Shown: piece after piece, positions 1-9,846 of the stretch
How positions within the stretch are numbered: the first letter of the stretch is position 1
How the letters are laid out: the number at the start of each line of letters is the position of its first letter
NCBI RefSeq assembly: GCF_021287045.1
Contig: NZ_JAJTBG010000009.1
Location: forward strand, 124,001 to 188,000
Length of the DNA: 64,000 bases
Reading direction: 5' to 3'
Origin: Oryzomicrobium sp.
GTDB taxonomy: Bacteria > Pseudomonadota > Gammaproteobacteria > Burkholderiales > Rhodocyclaceae
The notes under the pieces: model-generated
Told to the model about the DNA's origin: nothing
Databases searched by the model: none
The model's input: only the letters and a program-made list of their open reading frames with translations
Program-made: the position numbers and the translations under genes

Positions 1-752
1 CCCACCACCACGCCGTAGGCCACCGCCACCACCGCTGCTTCGGTCGGGGTGAAGAAGCCGGAGCGCATGCCGCCGAGGATGATCACCGGAGCGAGCAGGC
101 CCCAGCCGGCTTCCTTCAAGCTCTGCCAGAAGGGCGGGCGCGGCTCGGCCGGTTCGGCTTCGAAGCCGTGGCGCACCGACAGCCACCAGGCCACCAGGAT
201 CAGGGTCAGGCCGGAGAGGATGCCCGGGATCATGCCGGCGGCGAACAGGGCCGGCACCGAGGCCTGGGGCACCAGCAGGCTGTAGATGACGAAGGCGATC
301 GACGGCGGAATGAGGATGTCGGTGGAACCGGCGGCGGCGATCACCCCGGCGGTGAACGAGCGCGGGTAGCCGGCCTTGAGCATGGACGGGAGCATCACCG
401 CCCCCACCGCCGCCGAATCCGCCGGGCCGGAGCCGGAAATGCCGCCCAGGATCATCGCCACCAGGATGGCGACGATGGCCAGGCTGCCGCGGCGCTGGCC
501 GACCACCGCCGAGGCGAAGCGCACGATGGTGGCGGCCACCCCGGCCCGCTCGAAGATCAGGCCGGCGATGACGAACACCGGGATGGCCATCAGCGGGTAC
601 TTGGCGATGCCGGTATAGACGTTGGTGGGGATCGACATCACCCCCAGCCCGGTGGCGGCCACCACCACGCCGCCGGCTACGCCCATGGCCACCGCCAGGG
701 GCACGCCGGAGAACATCAGGACGGCGAACAGGCCGAACAAGAGCCAATCCAT
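1..752 (-). CDS. dctM: TRAP transporter large permease DctM (partial)
   Basis: The reading frame starts at ATG 752-750 and runs off the left edge, giving about 250 N-terminal residues. It is very hydrophobic and opens with MDWLLFGLFAVLMFSGVPLA. It contains the glycine-rich stretch MILGGISGSGPADSAAVGAV, which is characteristic of TRAP large (DctM/SiaM) subunits. In this family the protein forms the ion-coupled transport channel in the inner membrane and works with the DctQ and DctP proteins encoded directly upstream. Its start codon overlaps the dctQ stop by one base (TGATG), so translation is probably coupled. The C-terminal half lies outside the window. The substrate cannot be read from the sequence, though C4-dicarboxylates and other organic acids are usual for the family. 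Confidence 0.93.
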   Translation of the reverse strand, partial: MDWLLFGLFAVLMFSGVPLAVAMGVAGGVVVAATGLGVMSIPTNVYTGIAKYPLMAIPVFVIAGLIFERAGVAATIVRFASAVVGQRRGSLAIVAILVAMILGGISGSGPADSAAVGAVMLPSMLKAGYPRSFTAGVIAAAGSTDILIPPSIAFVIYSLLVPQASVPALFAAGMIPGILSGLTLILVAWWLSVRHGFEAEPAEPRPPFWQSLKEAGWGLLAPVIILGGMRSGFFTPTEAAVVAVAYGVVV

Positions 753-1288
753 CAGACGCCCTCCCGGCCGGCGCGCAGGGCGGCCACGATGCGTTGCACC
801 AAGCGCACCACCACCAGGGCCGACAACAGCGGCAGCCAGACGGTGTACAGCCACTGGGGAATGTCCAAGGACGGCGAGGTGACTTCGAACTGGTAGTCGT
901 CCCAGGCCATGCGCGCGCCCAGGCCCGTCAGGGCGGCGAAGGCCAGCAGCGAGGCGCCGTAGCCGAGCAGGCGCGTCCAGTAGCGCACCGCCGGACCGCG
1001 CCGTTCGACGAAGAAGGCGATGGCGATGTGGTGGTGGCGGACGAAGGCGTGGGACGCCCCCACCAGGGTCATCACCACCAGCAGCCAGACCGAGATTTCC
1101 TCGGTAAAGGCGAACGAGATGTCGGTGAAGTAGCGCACCACCACGTTGGCCAGGGTGATCAGGCAGAGCAGGCCCATGGTCAGCGCCATCAGGGCCCGCT
1201 CGATGCGGTCGAGCAGGGGGAGAGGAGCGGGCAGCCGCCCCCCCTCCCCGGGCGCCGTGGCGCCGGGGAGGCTTTGGGAGTCGGCCAT
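752..1288 (-). CDS. dctQ: TRAP transporter small permease DctQ
   Basis: This 178-residue protein has four predicted membrane segments, the usual size and topology of TRAP small (DctQ) subunits. A cytoplasmic, proline-rich N-terminus is followed by helices near residues 30-50, 60-80, 100-120 and 145-165. The stretch ALMALTMGLLCLITLANVVV and the motif FTEEISVWLLVVMT fit the family, which links the periplasmic binding protein system to the large permease. The ATG at 1288 was chosen because it lies 2 bases after the dctP stop, and the gene ends overlapping the dctM start. A much longer upstream extension in the same frame reads through dctP and is not credible. It forms one operon, dctP-dctQ-dctM. 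Confidence 0.92.
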   Translation of the reverse strand: MADSQSLPGATAPGEGGRLPAPLPLLDRIERALMALTMGLLCLITLANVVVRYFTDISFAFTEEISVWLLVVMTLVGASHAFVRHHHIAIAFFVERRGPAVRYWTRLLGYGASLLAFAALTGLGARMAWDDYQFEVTSPSLDIPQWLYTVWLPLLSALVVVRLVQRIVAALRAGREGV

Positions 1289-1290
1289 GA

Positions 1291-2331
1291 TTACTTCTTC
1301 TGGGAGGCGGCGATGGCGGCTGCGGCCTTCTTCACCAGGGGCTCGCCGATGGTCTTGCTCCATTTGGCGTAGACCGGGCGGGTGGCGGCCACGAACTGCT
1401 CGCGCTCGGCGGCGGTGGGCACGGTGACGGCGACGCCAGCGGCCTCGATCTGCTTGAGCAGGGCGGGGTCGGCGGCGGTCAGGCCCTTGCGCGCCTTGTC
1501 CACGTTCTCGCGGCCGGCCTGGAGCGCCGCCTGGCGCACCGCTTCCCGGTCCGACGGGGACCAGCTGGCCCAGACGTCCTTGTTGACCACGAAGATCAGG
1601 GGATCGGCCACGTAGTGCCACAGGGTCAGGTGCTTCTGCCCGACGGTGGACAGGCGGGCGGCGACGAACACCGACAGGGGGTTCTCCTGGCCGTCCACGG
1701 CGCCGGAGGCCAGGGCCGGTTGGGCGTCGGCCCAGCTCATCTGGGTCGGGTTGGCGCCCAGGGCGGAGAAGGTCTCGTTATAGAGGGGCGATCCCACCAC
1801 CCGCAGCTTCATGCCCTTCAGGTCGGCCGGAGTGCGCACCGGGCGCTTGGAATTGGACAGTTCGCGGAAGCCGTTCTCGCCCCAGGCGAGAGGCACCACC
1901 TGGTGGCGTTCCAGCACCTTGAACAGCTCCTGGCCCACCTCGCCCTGGGTCAGGGCGTCCATGGCCCGGTAGTTGGGCATCAGGAAGGGCAGGGAGAACA
2001 GGTTGAGTTCCTTGACCTGGGGCGACCAGTTGATGGTCGAGCCCACGGCCAGATCGATCACCCCCTGGCGGATGGCGGTGAATTCCCGGGTCTGGTCCCC
2101 GCCCACCAGGGAGGTGCCGGGGTAGAGCTTGATGTTGATCCGGCCCTGGGTCTTTTCCTTGACCAGCTCGGCCCAGCGCTCGCCGGCCTGGCCCCAGGGG
2201 AAGGCGGTGCCGAGCACGGTGGACAGCCGGTATTCGGCCCGGTAGGACTGGGCCTGGGCGTGCGCGGCGACGCCGCCGAAGAGAATTCCGACCGCCGCCA
2301 GGGCGGCAAACAATGCCTTGGGTTTACGCAT
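1291..2331 (-). CDS. dctP: TRAP transporter solute-binding protein DctP
   Basis: This 346-residue periplasmic binding protein starts with a clear Sec signal peptide: basic residues, a hydrophobic core near residues 7-22, and cleavage probably after AHAQA. The mature part matches the DctP family (TRAP solute receptors). Arg177 in LKGMKLRVVG sits where the family carries the arginine that binds the ligand carboxylate. The ATG at 2331 has an excellent ribosome site (GGAGGAG two bases before it). A promoter-like sequence lies about 65 bases upstream (2395-2423), so dctPQM is probably its own operon rather than read-through from murA. The ligand is probably an organic acid, but the exact compound cannot be deduced. 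Confidence 0.93.
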   Translation of the reverse strand: MRKPKALFAALAAVGILFGGVAAHAQAQSYRAEYRLSTVLGTAFPWGQAGERWAELVKEKTQGRINIKLYPGTSLVGGDQTREFTAIRQGVIDLAVGSTINWSPQVKELNLFSLPFLMPNYRAMDALTQGEVGQELFKVLERHQVVPLAWGENGFRELSNSKRPVRTPADLKGMKLRVVGSPLYNETFSALGANPTQMSWADAQPALASGAVDGQENPLSVFVAARLSTVGQKHLTLWHYVADPLIFVVNKDVWASWSPSDREAVRQAALQAGRENVDKARKGLTAADPALLKQIEAAGVAVTVPTAAEREQFVAATRPVYAKWSKTIGEPLVKKAAAAIAASQKK

Positions 2332-2394
2332 GACTCCTCCACGATTTTTTGCATGTTCTCGGTTGGCTCGCCCTGAGGGCAGGGCGAGCGCCCG

Positions 2395-2423
2395 ATTATG
2401 GGAGGGATGCGCGCCGCCGGCAA
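2395..2423 (-). promoter_or_regulatory. Putative sigma-70 promoter of dctPQM
   Basis: On the minus strand TTGCCG (2418-2423) and CATAAT (2395-2400) are separated by exactly 17 bases. Both are close to the sigma-70 consensus, and the site is 64 bases upstream of the dctP start. This was read by eye; no transcript evidence is available. Confidence 0.5.
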
Positions 2424-2480
2424 TATGACGGCGGCGGGGCCTGCGGAATGCCGCCGGCGGCTGTCGGCAGCGGCCGGCGC

Positions 2481-3984
<1,504 letters not shown>

Positions 3985-3986
3985 GG

Positions 3987-4802
3987 TTAAGCTCGCAGTT
4001 TGTAGCCGCGCTTGAGCAGCGCGAGGGTAAAGGCCGCGGTGAGGAGGAAGCCCCCCAGCACCACCGCCAGCGACAGCCCCGGGGCCACGTCGGACGCGCC
4101 GAAAAAGCCGTAGCGGAAGCCGTCGATCATATAAAACACCGGGTTGAAGCGCGAAATCCCCTGCCAGAAGGCCGGCAGGGAGTGGATCGAATAGAACACG
4201 CCGGACAGCATGGTGAGGGGCATCACCAGGAAGTTCTGGAACGCCGCCAACTGGTCGAACTTGTCGGCCCACATGCCGGCGATCAGGCCCAGGGCGCCCA
4301 TCAGGGCGCCGCCCAGGAGGGCGAAGGCCAGCACCCAGCCCGGCGCGGCCACGGCGAAGCCGGCGTCCGGCACGGCCAGGGCCACCACGGTACCCGTCAC
4401 CGCCAGCACCCCGGCCCCCACCACCAGCCCGCGCAGGGCCGCGGCCAGGACGAAGGCGGCGAAGAAATCCAGGTAGGACAGGGGCGGCAGCAGGACGAAG
4501 ACGATGCTGCCGGTGACCTTGGACTGGATCAGGGACGAGGATGAGTTGGCGAAGGCGTTCTGCAACACCGACATCATCGCCAGGCCGGGGATCAGGAAGG
4601 CGGCGTAGCGCACGCCGTGGACCGCCACGTGGGAGTCCAGCACGTGGGCGAAGATGAGCAGGTAGAGCAGTGCGGTGAGCACCGGCGCCGCCACGGTCTG
4701 GAAGCCCACCTTCCAGAAGCGCAGCATTTCTTTCTTGAACAGGGTCTGGAAGCCGAGCCAGCGGTCCGGCGTGGCCGGCGGGCGGGCGTGCAGGTCAGCC
4801 AT
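3987..4802 (-). CDS. ABC-2 type transporter permease (YadH-like)
   Basis: This 271-residue inner-membrane protein has about six membrane segments and the typical ABC-2 layout: a short cytoplasmic N-terminus with FQTLFKKEMLRFWKVGFQTV, then the helices. The C-terminal segment MPLTMLSGVFYSIHSLP is the conserved ABC-2 signature region, followed by RFNPVFYMIDGFRYG. It pairs with the ATPase encoded directly upstream, which it overlaps by 8 bases. In E. coli the corresponding pair is YadG/YadH, of unknown substrate. Location between mlaB and the BolA gene is common in betaproteobacteria and suggests an envelope role, but the exported molecule is unknown. Confidence 0.9.
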   Translation of the reverse strand: MADLHARPPATPDRWLGFQTLFKKEMLRFWKVGFQTVAAPVLTALLYLLIFAHVLDSHVAVHGVRYAAFLIPGLAMMSVLQNAFANSSSSLIQSKVTGSIVFVLLPPLSYLDFFAAFVLAAALRGLVVGAGVLAVTGTVVALAVPDAGFAVAAPGWVLAFALLGGALMGALGLIAGMWADKFDQLAAFQNFLVMPLTMLSGVFYSIHSLPAFWQGISRFNPVFYMIDGFRYGFFGASDVAPGLSLAVVLGGFLLTAAFTLALLKRGYKLRA

Positions 4803-5703
4803 GGGCGCCCTCTCGCAGCAGGTTCACAAAGACATCCTCCAGGTCTGGCGGAAGGACGCGCAGGTCTTCGACACTACAGCCCGATTCCCGCAGCCGGGCC
4901 AGGGTCGGCTCCAGTTCGGCGGCGCCGGCCAGGGCCAGGCGCAGGCCACGCCCGTCGGCCACGGCCCGGGCCGCCAGGTCGGCGGGAAGGCGGGCCGGAT
5001 CGGCCAGGCGCACCCACAGGGCGTGGCCGGAGAAACGGGCCAGAAGGTTGGCCGTGGTGTCGAGAGCCACCACCTTCCCCTGTTTCATCATGGCGATGCG
5101 CCCGCACAGGGTTTCCGCCTCTTCCAGGTAGTGGGTGGTGAGGATGATGGTGTGGCCCTGCTCATTGAGCTGGCGCACGAAGGCCCACAGCCCCTGGCGC
5201 AGCTCCACGTCCACCCCGGCGGTGGGTTCGTCGAGGACGATCACCGGCGGCTTGTGCACCAGAGCCTGGGCCACCAGCACCCGGCGCTTCATGCCTCCGG
5301 AGAGGCGGCGCATGTTGGTGTTGGCCTTGTCGGTGAGGTCCAGGGCAGCCAGGATTTCGTCGATCCAGTCGTCGTTGCGGGTCAGGCCGAAGTAGCCGGA
5401 CTGGAAGCGAAGGGTTTCGCGGACGGTGAAGAAGGGGTCGAACACCAGCTCCTGGGGCACCACGCCGAGCAGGCGGCGGGCAGCCCGGTAGTCGGCCACC
5501 ACGTCGCGGCCGAGCACTTGCAGGCGGCCGCTGTCGGGCCGGGCCAGGCCGGCCAGGCAGGAGATCAGGGTGGTCTTACCGGCGCCGTTGGGGCCGAGGA
5601 GGCCGAAGAACTCGCCTTCGTCGATCGACAGGCTGAGGCCGTCCAGGGCGGCCAGGGCACCGAAGCGTTTGACCACTCGGTCGATGGAAACGGCAATGGC
5701 CAT
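4795..5703 (-). CDS. ABC transporter ATP-binding protein (YadG-like)
   Basis: This 302-residue ATPase drives the ABC-2 permease encoded downstream. All nucleotide-binding motifs are present: Walker A GPNGAGKTTL near residue 35, signature LSGGMKRR, Walker B PVIVLDEPTAGVD, and the switch histidine in ILTTHYLEEAE. A C-terminal extension of about 80 residues follows the ATPase core, as in the YadG/CcmA-type exporters. The ATG at 5703 was chosen as the first in-frame start before the conserved N-terminus (MAIAVSIDRVVKRFG). A gap of 58 bases separates it from mlaB, and a much longer frame upstream runs through mlaB and is rejected. The substrate is unknown. Confidence 0.92.
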   Translation of the reverse strand: MAIAVSIDRVVKRFGALAALDGLSLSIDEGEFFGLLGPNGAGKTTLISCLAGLARPDSGRLQVLGRDVVADYRAARRLLGVVPQELVFDPFFTVRETLRFQSGYFGLTRNDDWIDEILAALDLTDKANTNMRRLSGGMKRRVLVAQALVHKPPVIVLDEPTAGVDVELRQGLWAFVRQLNEQGHTIILTTHYLEEAETLCGRIAMMKQGKVVALDTTANLLARFSGHALWVRLADPARLPADLAARAVADGRGLRLALAGAAELEPTLARLRESGCSVEDLRVLPPDLEDVFVNLLREGAHG

Positions 5704-5761
5704 GGAACAGCGGGAGAAAGGGAGCGGGAAAACGAAACGGAACCGACCGGCCGGGGCGCCG

Positions 5762-6043
5762 TCAGGCGGCCAGGGCCAGGCCGAGGAGGCCGTCCAGGTC
5801 GTAGAGGGCGGCCAGGGCGGACAGGGCCGGCGGCGCAGCGGTGACCGCCAGGGGGCGACCGGCGGCGCGGGCCCATTCGAGCAGCACGGCGAGGCCTGAC
5901 GAATCCACCGCTTCGACCCCCGCCAGGTCCACCCCGGCGGAGGCCTGAGACAGATGGGCCAGCCCCGCCGCCAGCAAGGCGGCGGCACTGGCCATGGTCA
6001 TGGGGCCGGAGACGCAGAGGCGCCCGTCCTTGAGTGCGATCAT
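5762..6043 (-). CDS. mlaB: STAS-domain protein MlaB
   Basis: A small cytoplasmic STAS-domain protein of 93 residues. MlaB is the accessory subunit that stabilises the MlaFE ATPase complex in the pathway returning misplaced phospholipids from the outer to the inner membrane. The segment VDLAGVEAVDSSGLAVLLEW matches the STAS core, with the DSSG turn where MlaB and anti-sigma antagonists carry their conserved hydroxyl residue. The start at 6043 overlaps the mlaC stop by 4 bases (ATGA-type overlap). Sequence alone is short and divergent, so the assignment relies strongly on its place directly after mlaC. Confidence 0.86.
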   Translation of the reverse strand: MIALKDGRLCVSGPMTMASAAALLAAGLAHLSQASAGVDLAGVEAVDSSGLAVLLEWARAAGRPLAVTAAPPALSALAALYDLDGLLGLALAA

Positions 6044-6669
6044 TTGCGCTCCGCCGCCTTGGCTTCCGAAGCCTTGTTCTTGGTCTGGAGGGACTTGATC
6101 AGGCCGTCCACACCACCGGCGCGCACTTCCTGGGTGAAGGTGTCGCGGTAGTTGGTGACCAGGGAGACGCCCGCCACCACCACGTCAAAGACCTTCCAGC
6201 CCTCGTCGAGCTTTTCCAGGTTGTAGTCGATCTGCACCGGCTTGCCGCCGGGCTGGTTGACCTGGGTGCGCACCAGCACCTCGGTGTCGGCCGGCTGCAT
6301 CTTGAACGGCTTGTACTCGATGGTCTGATTCTTGTAGGCGGTCAGGGCATTGGAGTAGGTGCGCACCAGCAGGGTACGGAACTCGGTCACCAGCACCTTC
6401 TTCTGGTCGGGGTTGGCCTTGTTCCAGTCCCGGCCCATGGCCAGGGCGGTCATGTGGTTGAAGTTAAAGTGGGGCAGCACCTTGGCCTCGACCAGGGCGA
6501 TGGCCTTCTGGGTGTTGCCGCTCTGGATGTCCTTGTCGCCGCGCACGATCTGCAGCACGTCCTCGGTGACGCGCTTGACCAGTGCGTCGGGAGCGTCGTC
6601 GGCCATGGCCGGGGCGGCGCAGGCCAGGGCAAGCAGGGTCGAGGCGAGGGAGAGAAGTCGTTTCATCAT
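6040..6669 (-). CDS. mlaC: Periplasmic phospholipid carrier MlaC
   Basis: This 209-residue protein carries a Sec signal peptide (KRLLSLASTLLALACAAPAMA). The mature region matches the MlaC/Ttg2D family, the soluble shuttle that carries phospholipid between the outer-membrane MlaA complex and the inner-membrane MlaFEDB complex. Recognisable family segments are VEAKVLPHFNFNHMTALAMG near residue 60 and the C-terminal WKVFDVVVAGVSLVTNYRDT. Two adjacent ATG codons (6669 and 6666) are possible; the first follows a weak GGAA site. The order mlaA-mlaC-mlaB after mlaFED differs from E. coli (FEDCB, with mlaA elsewhere) but is common in betaproteobacteria. Confidence 0.94.
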   Translation of the reverse strand: MMKRLLSLASTLLALACAAPAMADDAPDALVKRVTEDVLQIVRGDKDIQSGNTQKAIALVEAKVLPHFNFNHMTALAMGRDWNKANPDQKKVLVTEFRTLLVRTYSNALTAYKNQTIEYKPFKMQPADTEVLVRTQVNQPGGKPVQIDYNLEKLDEGWKVFDVVVAGVSLVTNYRDTFTQEVRAGGVDGLIKSLQTKNKASEAKAAERK

Positions 6670-6747
6670 CGCGTTTCCGTCTGGCTGGGGTAAAAAAGCC
6701 ACGCGGGACTGGCGTCCCGCGGCGGCGTCTCTGTCATGGGTGGACGC

Positions 6748-7461
6748 TTATTCGTCGTCGTCCTTGGGGCGCGGCGGATTCCCGTCGTACACCAGGTTGC
6801 GCCGGCGTTGCAGGTAAGCGTCACGCAGGTAGCTGTACTTGTCCAGGGCCGCCTCGTCGATCACCTTCTCGGCGGGCAGCAGTACGGCCCGGTTGTTCAC
6901 CAGGCGCACGCCCCACAGGGAGTTGCGCACCGCCACCTGGTGGGGATAGTAAGAGAGGGGGTCGGTCAGCAGGTCCACCGCCAGGCCGCCGCTGTCGCGC
7001 ACGTCGCGGGGGCCGGCGACCGGCAGGACCACGTAGGGCCCGGGTTCGGCCCCCCAGCGGCCGAGGGTCTGGCCGAAGTCTTCCTCATGCTTTTCCAGCC
7101 CCATCGGGGTAGCCACGTCGAATACGCCGAGGATGCCCACGGTGGAGTTGATCAGCAGGCGGCCGAGGTCGCTCGCTGCGTCCGCCGGCTTGCCCTGAAG
7201 CAGGTTGTTGACCCCGATCCACAGGTCGCCGATGTTGTCGAAGAAGTTGGTGACGCCGGTCTTCACCGGGGTCGGCAGCACGTAGTCGTAGCCCTGGGCG
7301 ACGGGCTTGAGGGCGTACTTGTCCACGCCCTCGTTGAAGGCGAAGACGGCCCGGTTCTGGCGCTCCCAGGGGTCCTTGGGGTTTTCGCCGGTGGTGGCGC
7401 AGCCGGTCAGCACCAGACTGGCGAGAAGACTCAGGGCGGCAAGTTTGCGGATCGAAGTCAC
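6748..7461 (-). CDS. mlaA: Outer-membrane lipoprotein MlaA (VacJ)
   Basis: This 237-residue lipoprotein begins with a type II signal peptide ending in the lipobox LTGC, so Cys21 should be lipidated. The rest matches MlaA/VacJ: DPWERQNRAVFAFNEGVDKY, then FFDNIGDLWIGVNNLLQGK, and the FGQTLGRWG...PYVVLPVAGP block. In known systems MlaA forms a ring-like channel in the outer membrane that removes phospholipids from the outer leaflet and passes them to MlaC. The start chosen is GTG 7461, preceded by AGGA, because it puts the basic n-region directly before the hydrophobic core. An upstream start would add 18 proline-rich residues and is less likely. Confidence 0.94.
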   Translation of the reverse strand: MTSIRKLAALSLLASLVLTGCATTGENPKDPWERQNRAVFAFNEGVDKYALKPVAQGYDYVLPTPVKTGVTNFFDNIGDLWIGVNNLLQGKPADAASDLGRLLINSTVGILGVFDVATPMGLEKHEEDFGQTLGRWGAEPGPYVVLPVAGPRDVRDSGGLAVDLLTDPLSYYPHQVAVRNSLWGVRLVNNRAVLLPAEKVIDEAALDKYSYLRDAYLQRRRNLVYDGNPPRPKDDDE

Positions 7462-7528
7462 GGCGTGTCCTGAAAGGTTTGGTCGTGAGAGGGTTGGCAA
7501 GGGCGGCAGCGGCACGGCGCCGGCCGGG

Positions 7529-8002
7529 TCACTTCTTGTCGGCGTCGCCTTCGGACGCCTTGTTGAACATGAACTGGCTGATCAACTTTTCCAGCACCAC
7601 GGCGGACTGAGTCTTGGCGATGGTGTCGCCGGGCTGGAGCTTCTTCTCCTCGCCGCCCACGTCGAGGCCGACGTAGTTCTCGCCGAGCAGGCCGGCGGTG
7701 AGGATGGAGGCGAAGGTGTCCTTGGGGAAGCGGTAGCGGGACTCGATGTTGAGGGTCACCACGGCTTCGTAGGTCTCGGGGTCGAAGCGGATGTCGGCCA
7801 CCCGGCCCACCACCACGCCGGCACTCTTGACCGGGCCGCGCACCTTGAGGCCGCCGATGTTATCAAAGCGGGCCTCGAGGCGGTACGTCTCGGCGAAGTT
7901 GGCGGCGGACAGGTTGCCCACCTTGAGGGCGAGGAACAGGACGGCGGCGATGCCGACGGCGACAAAGGCGCCGACCCACAGGTCGAGCACGGTACGTTTC
8001 AT
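7529..8002 (-). CDS. mlaD: MCE-family lipid-binding protein MlaD
   Basis: This 157-residue protein has one N-terminal membrane anchor (about residues 8-28) followed by an MCE domain (about 40-120). The hallmark segments FDNIGGLKVRGPVKSAGVVV and TAGLLGENYVGLDVGGEE are present. MlaD forms a hexameric ring in the periplasm on top of the MlaE permease and passes lipid to or from MlaC. Length and single-MCE layout are typical. Its ATG overlaps the mlaE stop by one base (TGATG), and the gene is followed by mlaA after 67 bases. Confidence 0.95.
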   Translation of the reverse strand: MKRTVLDLWVGAFVAVGIAAVLFLALKVGNLSAANFAETYRLEARFDNIGGLKVRGPVKSAGVVVGRVADIRFDPETYEAVVTLNIESRYRFPKDTFASILTAGLLGENYVGLDVGGEEKKLQPGDTIAKTQSAVVLEKLISQFMFNKASEGDADKK

Positions 8003-8787
8003 CAGAGTCCCCGGAACATGAACGAGGTGAGTACGAAATCGAGCGCCAGGATGGCCAGCGCCGAGGTGACGACGGTGCGGGTGATCGCCGCCGACACGCC
8101 CTCGGCGGTCGGCGTGGCGTCGAACCCTTCGAAGACGGCGATGAACGAGACGGCGATGCCGAACACCACGCTCTTGATCACGCCGTTGAGCACGTCGGTG
8201 CGGAAATCCACGGAAGCCTGCATCTGGGACCAGAAGGCGCCGTCGTCGACGCCGATGAACTGGACGCCGATCAGCCAGCCACCGAAGATGCCCATGGCCG
8301 AGAACAGGGCGGCCAGGAGGGGCATGGAGATGACCCCGCCCCAGAAGCGCGGCGCCACCACCCGGGCGATCGGGTTGACCGCCATCATGTCCATGGCCTT
8401 GAGCTGCTCCGAGGCTTTCATGATGCCCACCTCGGCGGTGATCGACGACCCGGCCCGGGAGGCGAACAGCAATGCCGCCACCACCGGCCCCAGCTCCCGC
8501 ACCAGGGAGAGGGCCACCAGGATGCCCAGGGCCTCGGAAGAGCCGTAGCGCTGCAAGGTGTCGTAGCCCTGGAGGCCCAGCACCAGGCCGACGAACAGGC
8601 CCGAGACCAGGATGATCACCAGGGACATCACGCCGGAGAAGAACACTTCCCGGATGGTCAGGTTGAAGCGCACCAGGGCGGTACCGGAATGGGTCAGGAT
8701 GGCCCAGAAGAAGCGGGCGGCAAAACCGAGCCGCCACAGCGAATCGACCACGGACGCCCCCAGGCGGGACAGCAGGCGCTTAAGCAC
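8002..8787 (-). CDS. mlaE: Lipid ABC transporter permease MlaE
   Basis: This 261-residue inner-membrane permease of the MlaE family has five or six hydrophobic segments and the conserved block LSLVRELGPVVAALLFASRAG, followed by EVGIMKASEQLKAMDMMAVN. It forms a dimer with MlaF ATPases below and the MlaD ring above. The GTG at 8787 was chosen because it begins eight bases before the end of mlaF and leads directly into the conserved N-terminus (LKRLLSRLGASVVDSLWRLG). A longer frame would add residues encoded inside mlaF in another frame. Confidence 0.95.
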   Translation of the reverse strand: MLKRLLSRLGASVVDSLWRLGFAARFFWAILTHSGTALVRFNLTIREVFFSGVMSLVIILVSGLFVGLVLGLQGYDTLQRYGSSEALGILVALSLVRELGPVVAALLFASRAGSSITAEVGIMKASEQLKAMDMMAVNPIARVVAPRFWGGVISMPLLAALFSAMGIFGGWLIGVQFIGVDDGAFWSQMQASVDFRTDVLNGVIKSVVFGIAVSFIAVFEGFDATPTAEGVSAAITRTVVTSALAILALDFVLTSFMFRGL

Positions 8788-9589
8788 GACGGGGCTCCAG
8801 CAGGGAGGCGATGGGCGGCGCCGGGTAGTGGAAGGGCACGGGCCCGTCGGCCTCGGCATGGACGAACTGGTGCACGAACGGGTCGGTGGAATTGCGGATC
8901 TGGTCCGGCGTGCCTTCGGCCACCACGCGGCCGTTGGACATGAAGTAGATGTAATCCACGATCTGCAGGGATTCCTGGATGTCGTGGGTCACCATGATCG
9001 AGGTCGCCCCCAAGGCGTCGGTGAGCTTGCGGATCAACTGGCCGATGATGCCCAGGGAGATGGGGTCCAGGCCGGTGAACGGCTCGTCGTACATCACCAG
9101 CATCGGGTCCAGGGCCACCGCCCGGGCCAGGGCCACCCGGCGCGCCATGCCGCCGGACAGCTCCCGGGGCGCCAGCCGGGCCGCGCCGCGCAGGCCCACG
9201 GCCTGGAGCTTCATGGCCACCAGGTCGGCTACCAGGGATTCGGGCAGGTCGGTGTGCTCGCGGATCGGGAAGGCCACGTTGTCGAACACCGACATGTCGG
9301 TGAACAGGGCGCCGAACTGGAACAGCATGCCCATGCGCCGGCGCAGGGCGTACAACTCGGCCTCGTCCATGGCCGCCACCTCGCGGCCGTCCACCCGCAC
9401 CTCGCCCGAGGACGGCCGCAGCTGGCCGCCGATCAGGTTGAGCAGGGTGGTCTTGCCGCAGCCGGACCCGCCCATGATGGCCACCACCTTGCCCCGGGGG
9501 AAACGCATGTTGATCCCGGACAGGATGGGGCGATCCGCATCGTAGGCGAAGTGCAGGTCGCGGATTTCGACGAGACTCTCGGAAGTCAC
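8780..9589 (-). CDS. mlaF: Lipid ABC transporter ATPase MlaF
   Basis: This 269-residue ATPase is the first gene of the mla operon. It has Walker A GGSGCGKTTLLNL, Q-loop GMLFQFGALFTDMSV, signature LSGGMARR, Walker B LVMYDEPFTGLD and H-switch MVTHDI. The FQFGALFTDMSVFDNVAFP segment is characteristic of MlaF/Mkl rather than other ABC ATPases. The start is uncertain. GTG 9589 gives the conserved N-terminus but has no ribosome site nearby. TTG 9598, three codons upstream, is preceded by CAGGA at 5-base spacing and may be the real start. An extended -10 promoter lies upstream at 9702-9710. Confidence 0.94.
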   Translation of the reverse strand: MTSESLVEIRDLHFAYDADRPILSGINMRFPRGKVVAIMGGSGCGKTTLLNLIGGQLRPSSGEVRVDGREVAAMDEAELYALRRRMGMLFQFGALFTDMSVFDNVAFPIREHTDLPESLVADLVAMKLQAVGLRGAARLAPRELSGGMARRVALARAVALDPMLVMYDEPFTGLDPISLGIIGQLIRKLTDALGATSIMVTHDIQESLQIVDYIYFMSNGRVVAEGTPDQIRNSTDPFVHQFVHAEADGPVPFHYPAPPIASLLEPRRA

Positions 9590-9701
9590 GGCTGGCAAAA
9601 AAGTCCTGGAGAAATAACGGCCTGGGCATCGGCGGCAACACTGCCACCAGCACATTGGAATGGGCAGCCGAACGGCGCCCGGAGGCCTGACAAAGGTGCG
9701 C

Positions 9702-9710
9702 ATTGTAGCA
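9702..9710 (-). promoter_or_regulatory. Extended -10 promoter candidate of the mla operon
   Basis: The minus strand reads TGCTACAAT, a perfect TGn extended -10 followed by a near-consensus hexamer. No convincing -35 lies at 16-18 bases, as expected for extended -10 promoters. It sits about 110 bases upstream of mlaF, back to back with the plus-strand promoter at 9757-9786. Confidence 0.45.
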
Positions 9711-9756
9711 GAAGCGCCTTTCCGCCCAGCCCCGGAATTCTCTGCGCCCCAGGTAC

Positions 9757-9786
9757 GTGACATTTCCGCGACAGTCTGGCTACAAT
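9757..9786 (+). promoter_or_regulatory. Putative sigma-70 promoter of the msh-like operon
   Basis: GTGACA (9757-9762) and TACAAT (9781-9786) are separated by 18 bases. The secretin gene begins 60 bases further on with a strong ribosome site (GGGGAGG at 9835-9841, five bases before GTG 9847). No other credible promoter was seen inside the tightly packed downstream operon. Confidence 0.5.
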
Positions 9787-9846
9787 CCAGAAACAATTCC
9801 AACATCATAAAAAAAACCCAGCAGCATTCTTCCAGGGGAGGTTGCT

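Noticed and set aside
168-896. Long plus-strand frames opposite the TRAP and murA genes (for example 168-896, 2349-3872)
   Set aside because: They are Gly/His/Gln-rich mirror translations of GC-rich minus-strand genes and have no domains or ribosome sites.
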